From NCBI GenBank assembly GCA_034509495.1, contig CM067511.1, forward strand, positions 29,059,990 to 29,123,989: a stretch of DNA of 64,000 bases, read 5' to 3'. The position numbers were made by a program, and so were the translations under genes. The DNA comes from Acestrorhynchus altus. Its lineage: Eukaryota; Chordata; Actinopteri; Characiformes; Acestrorhynchidae. Below the pieces are notes generated by a model, which ran no database searches, was not told where the DNA came from, and worked only from the letters and a program-made list of their open reading frames with translations. Positions 26,501 through 38,024 of this stretch are shown one piece after another; position 1 is the first letter of the stretch, and each line of letters opens with the position of its first letter.

Positions 26501-29500
26501 GACAATAGAATAGAACTCTCTGCCTTAGATAAACATTGGCACCATGCTTAATGCCACGTACCGGGTAGAGGGGTATAATAAAGGGATTGAGTTGGGAACA
26601 TGGGGCTGAGCTCACTAATGCTCATCACCAAATCCTCACAGCAACTCTAAAAGCCTTGATTACAAAAGAAACAGTAAATGAGCAGGTGTCTCAAAACTTT
26701 TGTCCATAGATTTGAATGAATTATGAATTATGCCCAGAATTTAGGTACGACGCCATAAGAATGAAGTTTATTAACTCAAAAATAAATTTGAAGACTTCAC
26801 TTCCAATTACAAAAGTGAAAAGTGAGGCCATCATCATGAACTCATCATGTGCCGTTTAGAGTGTATAGTGTTTTATTTAAGGCAGAGTCTGTCACAGAGC
26901 AGCTGTGGCAGCCACCGAGCGTCTGAGCTAAAAGGCAGCAACTGCATGGCATACTTTAGCACTGAAGACTCCAAATGTCGTAACTTTTTAAAAAGGTCCT
27001 ACACGACATGTAATGGCATTAGATTCAGTTGAGTACAGCTGAGTGCTTATCCCCCCAGAGTGCTTAAAACGGAAAGCATGCACACACTCAAGTCACACAC
27101 TCCGAACGACACAAGACCCCGTCTTTAAGGAGAAACTGGGAGGACGACGGAGAAAGGAAGATTGATAATCTCCTCTGCAGTTACATGTAGCAGAAATCAG
27201 CTCACTGCTGGACAGTTAGTGCTCAAGCCTTTTTTTATTATAAAAGTTTACTGGTTTTACTCAAATCAATATAAAAGCACATGCAGAGTGCACTATTATT
27301 ACCTGGGTCCTCAGGGACCTCATCGTTCGTGAGAGAGGGAGATGAAGAGAAGGGTGAAAGGAAGACAGAAGCCAGGTCTGATGGGCACAAAAGGGAATAA
27401 GGAGCAAACAAGGAGCAAAGAAAAGGAAACAGCCAAAAATAAACATGTAGTAAAATATGTTTTGATGCCTAAACTTTGGCCGTGTGACGATAATACAAAA
27501 ACGGGCATTTAGATCCACTGGGCAAACAGGGAAATATGTCCTTTACGTTGAAGTCAACACTAGGGGCAGTGAACACACGTGCCCGGAGTGGTTGGCAGCC
27601 ATATCGGCACGGCACGCGGGGAGCAGTTAGGGAGTTAAGTGCCTTGCTCAAGGGCACATCAGTCATGTCCTGCCAGTTCAGGGAATCAAACCGGCAACCA
27701 TCCAGTCACAAGGCTGGTTCCAAACCACCAGGTCACGGCTGCTCCTCCAGATTGAAACAAACAAGCACATTTTAATTTGTGTTTATATATATATTATTTG
27801 CATTCAGGTCAATCGCTATGTGTAAACAATCCCCTGCTCGTTCTCTCTTTCTGGGAGGCCGTTTTAACAATAGTTGATGCAAATATATTTAATCCAATCA
27901 TGGCAGTGAGAAGGTGTCATTAAAGCTATAGTCAGTCACTCAAAAAAGGCTCTAAAATTAGACCAATAATGTGTTTAGTCTTGTTTATAGATGCCAAAAA
28001 GAGGACCGCAGAGAAAAAGTGGACAAGCACAATAACTGGTCACTCGATGTTGACCAATGAAATGGTGCGAACGATAACAATAAGCATTATCTAATCTGTG
28101 TAACAATCACAAAACACAATTACATTTTATACAATACAGCGGCGCCTAGATTCTATAGACAAAGGATAGACAAAGACATGGAACACATGTGAACACCCTT
28201 CTATCATTAGCTCCTCCCATTCTGCAATGTATAGGGGACTGTGACACACAGTGCTGATTCCATTATACAGTATTGGCAGTATATAACCTACAGTCTTCTC
28301 TTCTATTGTGAACACACTCACACAAAGCGACTCGTAGTTTAAGATTCAAAAAAGTAAAAGTAGAAATAAAGAAATTGTCCAGTATCTCCATCACACTAAC
28401 CCTTTCCCTCTCTTCTCCATTCACATCGCTGCTCTTTTCGCTTGCAGTGCTGGGCCAGTACACATGAACAAGATCATGTTTGACAACGTCTGTGACACGG
28501 GGTCCCCAAGCCCCACCCTCTGACCTCCAGAGGTGCCAATTAACTGTGGATTATGATTGGCCCTTGCAGCTAAGGACACAAGTTTGACAGACAGCTCAGC
28601 TCTCGCTTAGCGACCGGGCTGGACAGACTGTGCGTGAGAATGCAATGCACTATAACTTATAAACAGTGCCTTCTGAATATATCTATATATAGATCATCAT
28701 AGGCCTAATACAAGGGGACGTTCCGACATAAACGTGTATTTAATGTTATGTTACGTAATATTGCCAGCATTACATCCCTCAGCATCTGTGGGTTCAGAGA
28801 AATTCACTTCTTCTGATTCTTTTAGGGATGCAGGCATAACAGTGCACATACACGTGTCCAATAAGTGGTTATGGACGTACTTTACAAATGACCTAACCTG
28901 ACAGATGCACACTGAATGTACATCTAATGCAAAATTCCCAGAAGGAGGAGCTGTAGGTCCTTTCAACATTCAAAGTCAATAGCTAAGAGTATTCAGGCCT
29001 TTCACATGAGGAGCATTTGAGGGAAAAAAAAAAAAAGAGTAACAGAAGAGAGGACAATAGAACAGGAATGGTGCACTGACCCAATCTCAGAGCAAATTCT
29101 GTCCTGAACTACGACTTTCAATTCTGAAGGAACTCTTCAACGTTACTTCACAGAAACAGAAACGAAAATGGAAATAAAAATGGTTAAGAATCCAAAACAA
29201 AAGAAAATATAACATAAGAAATAAATATTCAAATAACACAGGCCGAGTGTAACCCAGTGACCAATGCACTGTGAAAAGTACATTGAGAAAAATCAGCATG
29301 TGGAGACGGTGCGGGGTGTAGGGGTTTCCGTGACAACAGCAGCCTGAGCAAGCTCTCTAGAGGCGACTGTTGTGGACAGGAAAAACCCAGACACTTTCAC
29401 CAGCCTGTACACAGCATCAATAATGGATAAGGTCAGTACTAAGACAAGCCTGGCACAGGCTGAGGGGTGGAGGAGGGGAGTGAATGAGAACGAATCTATA

Positions 29501-32500
29501 TGTACAGTAAGTGCATGTGTGGAGTCTCTTTATGGGGACCGTTTGAGGACATTTTTTAATTGGGGAAAAACGTTCTATTATTTAAATGTTCTAAAATTAG
29601 GGAATTAGGATTAGGGCACACGGGTGCAGTTATAGTCATGGTGATATTTAGAACTATATGTTCATAATTCATGAAAAAGCATAAAAGGTATGAAACTCAT
29701 TGAGGCATTAGATAACTGCTTTAAGTGACCTCAGTGCGGCTGCAGATAGCTGATATTAACTGATATTAAACGATGTCAAAAGCTTGTTTATCTTCGTGGG
29801 TGTGTTAACTGTTAGTCACTGCAGTTACACGTCTTTGCATTCCTGGATTGCTTGGTTGCCAAGGCGGAGGCTGAACCTGATCGTTCACGTTAGAAAGTGA
29901 AGTACACCACTGAGGGGTCTTACCAGCGGAAGATAATCCAGAGGAGGCCGAGCTACCAACACTGGGACCAAATGGATCCAAAGACAGCAGGTCACTGTTG
30001 GCCAGTCTACTAGTAGAAGAAATGGTAGAAGTTAGTTACTACAAGTTAATACTGCACAGAAGCTTCTTAGGCGAGGCTGTGTGACCTTACACATGTTCAA
30101 AAATAACATCAGTAACAAAACCTTTTTTGTGCAGTTGCATTAGAAAAGCTCTGATGCAGCTTAGATTCACTTCACCAACGTGAAGCATCAGACATCAGAC
30201 AGGCGTACAAACCAACCCCCAACCCAGCACAGGACTATGGAGGAGGAGAACTGTATTCTCTGGAAAACCAACCAATACTTTATGGATGAGCTGGAGTGGC
30301 AGCTAATCCTCTAACACTCAGTACCTGACCTCGCTAATGCTAATGTGGCTTAATCTGTACAGCAATGTCACAACATCTAGACAGAAGATGGATGAGTCGA
30401 CAAGCCTCTGCATGTAAAAAATATAAAAACATGACATTTAAAGAGAATAACGTTTTTTAAGCTTGTACGGCATTTCTTAGTTCTTTAATGGAATGATCCA
30501 TTTGTTAAGACTCTGCCCCTTTTCCATCTTGGGAGACTTAAAGTCTATAAAATGTATTTTTCAGTTCAATCTTAGTTTTATTATTCAGTTATTAGTAATA
30601 ATGTGCAAACCATTATGACTTCTTATTTAGTATAACGGTATAATATATAATATTTACTATATTTAGGCTGTTTTATGGTTTCTGAAATTGATGCCAATTA
30701 TGGCAGTGATGTAGTTATGAGAGTGAAGAACTAAATTATGGACATTTATACGGGGTTTACTGAGTTAAAAAGACCTGGACTTACTCATTATATGATGGCT
30801 GCTGTGTCCTGGACCTCCCCAGCTCATCACCTGAGAGAGAAACTGAACTTAAGTAAGCAGAAGCATTTAAACAGGTCCTTCATTTGATTCCTTTACACCC
30901 AGTTTAGACCAAAAGCAAGAAAGACACCAACTATAAATTTGTTCCTATTAAGAGGAAAAGCAGTATCTGTGAAGCACAACAGCTTTATTTACTGAAGAAA
31001 ACCACCCGATACTTAAAGCTTTAGTGTCTTAATTAAACAGCAATCACAGAGTATCCGAAAAAACATTAAGGTTCACACACATGGGTTTATTTACTTTAGA
31101 CAAATTATTATGTTTATTTGTTGCAAACATGTATTTCTTGCAAACACATCTTAAAGGCAGGCAATTGAGTTAATATCAGTAAAAAACCCTACAAACCTAT
31201 TTGAACTTTATTTTATTACTTAAATTACTTACTTATTTCAAAACTTTATTGCAATTAAGTAATATTTGATTCTTTGTGATAAAATCCCTTATAAATTCAT
31301 GCACAGGAATAGCAATCATACTACAGAAGAGAAATATTGGATATGTTTACTACATTTCACTTCAAACATACAGGGGTTCGACAATGACACTGAAACACCT
31401 GTTATTGTAGTGTGGGAGGTTTCATGGCTAAATTGGAGCAGCCTGGTGGCCAATCTTCATTAAGTGCACCAGTAAGAGCAGAGTGTGAAGGTTCAATTAG
31501 CAGGTAAGAGCACAGTTTTGCTCAAAATATTGCAATGCACACAACATTATGGGGGACATACCAGAGTTCAAAAGAGGACAAATGGTTGGTGCACGTCTTG
31601 CTGGTACATCTGTGACCAAGAGAGCAAGTCTTTGTGATGTATCAAGAGCCACAGTATCCAGGGTAACGTCAGCACCACCAAGAAGGACCAACCACATCTA
31701 ACAGGATTAACCGTGGACGCAAGAGGAAGCTGTCTGAAAGGGATGTTGGGGTGTTAACCCGAATTGTATCCAAAAAATGTCCTTCACAAGACGAATTGAC
31801 GCTGTATTGGCCGCAAAAGGATGCCCTAGTACACCATACTAATACATTATTGTGGTTTAAAACCAGGTGTTTCAGTTTCATTGTCCAACCCCTGTATGTG
31901 CTGCATTAATTTGAGTTAATTCACAAGGTAACGGTTACTGACTTTACTCTCAATTAATGAAATCAACAACACAGGAATTACCAATTACACTACTAGATTC
32001 TATTCATTGACAGCCATAATGGCATATTCAGCCAAGCAATTCCTTTACTGGTCAACCCCTGGAAACCTTTGTCCACCCTAAACTGTATACCCCCTGCATG
32101 GACCAATGACTGTATATTTAATATACAGTCACTGGTGTAGGCAAACAGCCATGAGTGTGTATTTGAGTCCAGTTTTAAATAAATGTAAGTAAATCAAACG
32201 TCACCGTTTCACACTCTTAATAGATTGGGTTAAACAGCCACAGCAGAAACACCAGCAGTAAGCTCACAATTAATGAACGCAGAAAAGCCCCTTTTCCCCC
32301 AAACCTAGAAGACAACATGTCTATGACGCCTAACCTCCCTAAGCTTATACTCACCTTTCCTTAAGTCTAAAGAAGATTGTGTGTGTAGTCCTGTCATCCC
32401 TGGGTAAATGTAAGGCGAGTTAAAATTGTTGAAGTCCATTATGTATTATGTACAGAACCCGAGAACTCCTTCAATATTTATTCTACATTTAAAACGCTGT

Positions 32501-34055
32501 TTAATGGGAAGAAAATGTTTATTAATATTTTGTGCATGTCAGTGTCAGAGTGCTCATTTTACCATTTCCAAACCACAGTCTTATAGTCAATATTCAGCAC
32601 CTGGTTTGGTTAAATCAGTGCTACATTAAGTGAAATCAGCAGAGCTGCTGCTGGTTTCAAGATTTAGGTTCTTCTCGAGACTAGTTCAAAAGAGATCAAC
32701 TGATTTGTGGAATTAAGGAATTCTAATACCAAAGGATTTCTTCTGATTCGTCCATGGAGGGTATAGTTCAGGGGTTGCTGCACAGATGATCAGTGCACTG
32801 CCAACTTCATCTGCCAGTTCATCATCTACTCACTTAACTTTTTCCAATTAGGCCTTTTTTTTTTAAAAGACTGGCCAAACTTCTGCTCTAGGGTTCTACA
32901 GTGTACTGAAAAAGGCTTCTCCAACTCCTCCATCTGAGGACCGACTCCTCCATCTGAGGACCGACTCCTCCATCTGCTCATGGCATGGAGCAGTTCAGGG
33001 ACATGACAAAGAAGCAGAATCTGATTGGTCCTCATGTGTGTTCAAAGTGCTGGTTGGCTCAAAGATAGAACCTTATAGAACCAACATCAATCCACATCGA
33101 TCCTTGTTGTTTTCTAAATAAATGTATATATGCAGTTTATCTTCTCTGAAGAGCAAAGTAACCAGTAATTCCTCTCTGGGTGGGCAGGAAGTCAAAGTCG
33201 TTTGAATTCACGTGAAAAGCTTTCCAGCATGTTTTATAGAAAGCAACGACATATACTTGGGAGATAAAAGAGATCTTTCAAATCCCACTTTTCTTTTAAG
33301 CATCAGGTTTACAGGTTAACTGTGCTTGTCACGGTAAGTTATCAACTGTAACGAATATTTACCCTCCTGCAGCCTACTGCACAAATTTCAAAGAATGAAG
33401 TGTTTTCATATCTCCATCACTACAAATGGTCCTATTATACAATATTTTATGGAGCATGGAGAAGGTTTTTGTCTTTTTTTGGAAGTTAAAACGCTCAGCT
33501 CTTCATATGAGACCTTCCTGGAATGTAAACATTACATTCAAATGTGCATCTGTGTCCATTTAAGCCACAATTTACTGGAAAAAATGTAAAATTATGATCA
33601 CAGAGAAAAAACAAACATGCAATTAAGCAATTAATCTTGTTCATGACTTAAGGAGGCAACACTGAGTTGCTGAGAGGACGGGGGAGGGGAGGGAGGGGAG
33701 GGGGTTAGACTTTATTTTCTCGTGGGATGAGTTGGCTTTGGAGGGGTCGCTAGAGCAACATGAAGGAGAGGCTCGGCGAAGCGCAGCCTGGCCAAGACAA
33801 ACGAAAAGAGAGAAGTCAAAATGGCAAGCGCTCTCCAGAGCCAATGCTTTAGAGGAGTGATAGAGGGATGAAGGGAGGGAGAAAAGAAGAAGAGGAATAC
33901 TCACTGGACTGGTTCCTCCTCATGTGGACCTGGGAATGAAAACAGGCATTAATTAATGAGAGAGAGAGGAGTTATGAAAATAACGAAGGACATGAAGAAC
34001 GACGTCCCCACATTCACTCGGCCCCACGCAGCCCTCCCAGGGAGAATGAACGCGA

Positions 34056-34137
<82 letters not shown>

Positions 34138-34924
34138 CTAGCTGTTGTCAAATTTCTGTTATCACTCTAATTGGTTCAAAACCAAGCTTGGACTGGCAGT
34201 GACAGAGACGCAGCTCCCCCTTCCAAAACTCAATGGAGCATCAGGGTCACTTTAAAGCTGATATTTTAAGATACAAATGCAGCAACTGGAGCCTGAGAGA
34301 GCACAGCAGGCCAGATGGCGCTCTCTCCCCTCATCACTCCCACTGTGATTCTATCTAGAACATGAATCTGCTGGCTGATTCCTGAAAATGTAGTAAAAAA
34401 TTGAGACACAGATGAGATGAGGTGAGATTGGTGACAGTCTAATTCCAGTGTTTATTAGTAACGTTAGCCAAGCACCTCCCACTCTAAACTACAGAAACAA
34501 GATAACAAACATGTATTGGATGATTAAATCCATCTGGGACATGACAAATAATGTTGCTTTGATTTTTCAACAAACTATTCCTTTAAAAACCAAACGGAAC
34601 TCTTGTGCTTGAGATCCACAAACGTATCTAGAGGAAGGCTGCCAATGCACTCGTCCATTACCATTAGGTATCATTAAAACACTCATTTCATACTTTATAA
34701 CTGAAAGCTACATTTGCAGTACGGTCCAAATTTAATGGATTTCACACACACAGTCTGACAGTCCTTTAGTCCAACAGTAGTGTACAAAAACAGTCCTGCT
34801 CTTCTGTCTGAGTGCGGAGAAACATTAGATCATCAAATCGAAAACAACTAAAAACGGGGACAGGAAACACTACTAAAGCGTTAAACCACAGGAACAGATA
34901 AAGCAGTAGGCATGGACACCCACG

Positions 34925-35002
<78 letters not shown>

Positions 35003-35291
35003 AGCCAGGATTTGGTCCCATAGGCACGGAGTGGCAAATGGCTTCAATTACAGCTGCCAGGCCAAACACCACACAAATACAGTCGGAGAGAGAGAGAGAG
35101 GGAGAGAAAGAGGGGGGGTGAAAGAGAGAGAGAGAGAAACAAAATAAATGAAAAATGGAAAGAAAAGCTCTCTCAATAATCCACAACAGATGACAGCATT
35201 CATCGCTATTTATACGTCTGAACTTCCCAACAGTTAAACACATCCGTCAGTGAGAGGGCGAGCGAGAACCAGGGAAAGTCAGAGGGACAGC

Positions 35292-35350
<59 letters not shown>

Positions 35351-35637
35351 GTGAGAGAGAGAGAGAGAGTCGTACAAACAGTGAAAGCAGTTTTTTAAGA
35401 GATGTGTAAATATTTCAGAATTTAATCTCAGTGTTTACTGGCTTCATTTAGAACATAGAGGAGAGCAGAGACCTGAAACTGGAGGAATAAGGGAAAAAAA
35501 AAAAAAACAGTCCCTGAAGGCCTCGGGTTCACTCCTCCAGAATAACAAAAACACACTGCATGAAGGAGGTGTGTAAGACCAGCTGACCGGCTAGTGCACG
35601 CTGACAACACGCGCACAGCCCTACATCCGCTCTATCC

Positions 35638-35724
<87 letters not shown>

Positions 35725-36278
35725 GATGTAGTAAGTTGAGGACTGATGTCATGGACAACACAATTAAACAGCACTGAAAATGTAACACTCTGACTGTGAT
35801 GGGAAATACGTGAAGAAAGAACATCTAAGCACCACAGGAGGTCTGTGGACTGCAGTGAAGAATGTGTGGGAAGCAGTTTATTGAGAGCATTTTAAAGGAA
35901 CCTGGACTGTTAGGATCTGTGTGTATTAAACTGTATTAAAGTGCATCTCAATATAATTAATAAATGAATTCAAATATTAAACTGTCATATTTCAGAATCA
36001 TTACATTTAAAGTCATCAAACTGATCAACCTTGTGAAATAAATAAAAAGGCTTGAATAATATAGAATAGAATAAATAGAATAAATATAAACTTTAATTGA
36101 ACTTTATATTTATATATAATGGTTTAGCCATTAACTTGCTGTCCCTCCACTCTCTGAATGAAAGAGAGAGAGAGTGAGTAAGAATGAACAAGTGAGAGAG
36201 AGAGAGAGAGAGAGAGCGAGTGTACGGGAGAGAGCAATAGATTTGATTCCACAAAAACCTTCATGACCTAAATCATTT

Positions 36279-36330
<52 letters not shown>

Positions 36331-37751
36331 AATAATATTAATAATCATACGTGTTTAGCATATGTTTTAACAACATGCATAAACCTATCACTGGATACAC
36401 ACACCAACCTAATGTCCCTTTAAATATCCTACATGTATTTATTTATTTAATACAATAGTTTATTTCTGTTACAATAATTATATAATCAAATGACCTTCGT
36501 AGATTTGCTGACCCTGACATTGCCTTTAGTGTTTACTTGTGTTTGATTATATAAGAATGAACGTCACCAGCATTTTACAATCAAATAAACCTCCTCTATC
36601 CTGTCCAGAATGTGTCAACATATTTGTTTTTAAATGTGGTTTCACTGTATTTCTTTGAGACTTTTATTTTACATTCTGATCTCCTAATATCTTCAAAACT
36701 GGAAGTTCATTGTTCTTTAAAGGGGTGCAGCTGCATTGAAATTACGTTTGTATCAGTGGCATAAAATGGTCTTAACATGACTGTTATTTCAGTTACAACA
36801 AACAGTTACTGTGATAGACACACACTCCTTCCATTTATGACATTTTTGGAAGTGTATGTATCAAAAACCATCATAAATTATTTTATGCAGCCATTTCCCA
36901 ACATCTTTCCCAACATCTCTTTATACAGTAGTTTAAAATGAAGCTGCTGGTTTTGCTTCTGTGCATTTCAGACTGGTGTGTAAATCAGGTACAGACTGCC
37001 ATTCTGTATGATATACCTCTTTCAAAAACACACAGCCTGAAGCAAACCTTATAACTTCAGGGCAAAGGAGACGGGTTTCACTGCTGTAGGCTGATGGGCA
37101 AACATCTGAATTCATTTATTTATTTATTTTTGACATCACTGATTAGATTAGACATTTCTGTGAATGGACTGCATAGAATGAGGAGCAAATGATACGTTTC
37201 TGAACGAAGGATACTTACATACAACATTAAACTCTATTATAAAATGAAGAAAAGTATTTTTGTGACTTAAGAAAAGTTTAAAGACGTTATGTTTAATCAC
37301 AATTAAAGAAAAGAAACATCTTAAATATTCCATTTGACTGACAGGACATTGTAGTTTTTAATTACCAGAAAAACATTTAGAGTTTCAAAAGCAAATAAAT
37401 TTCAGACAAAGTGCAAAAATATCACGTGCATTGAGAGGTTTGACAACCTCACTGATCTAGAACATGCATAAACCAATAGAGTATACAGCCATTTATGAGA
37501 TGAAGTAATTTATCTTTGGGGCTATTTGCCAAGGGCTAAATGTCTAAAATTCTATTTTGACAGAGAAAACATTTGAAATGTTTGAAATATAGTGAGCACG
37601 TGGTGGTCAGTGCTAACAGAGCAGTCGTGTACTGCCCCAAATTAATCGCTTAACGTCCAACTGAAGTGTGAGAGAGAGAAAAGACTGGCCAGATCTGGAC
37701 ATTGTATTGCCAATCAGGAGGGCCTGAAACCACAGAGTAAGGAGGCACACC

Positions 37752-37813
<62 letters not shown>

Positions 37814-37976
37814 GAAATGAATTGGTATAGGCTCGTTTCTGTGCTTTTACTTGTAAGTACATTTAACCATGTGTTTAAGATCATCTGTCTTCAAATGTCT
37901 AATTATGTAAAGAAACACTGGCGTGAATTTGAATCTCCATACATCATAAAACCACACTCATCTCCAGATCCTGTGT

Positions 37977-38024
<48 letters not shown>

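Larger units (their letters stand above)
30831..33904 (-). other. fcho2 intron
   Basis: It contains a complete TIR-flanked Tc1-type deletion derivative at 31371-31894, a short 20-bp tandem repeat at 32924-32979, and otherwise unrecognised sequence. Confidence 0.7.

Noticed and set aside
27261..27666. Overlapping minus-strand open frames of 60-85 codons
   Set aside because: They overlap a SINE-like repeat and show no family similarity.
32357..32368. Possible 12-nt microexon between CTTTAG and GTGAGT on the minus strand
   Set aside because: The neighbouring exons at 33905-33929 and 30785-30830 join in frame without it and match FCHO2 better.
34766..35243. Open frames made of Cys-Val or His-Thr repeats (also at 20285, 37757, 46508, 53785, 54169 and 55195)
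   Set aside because: They are translations of (CA)n or (GT)n microsatellites.
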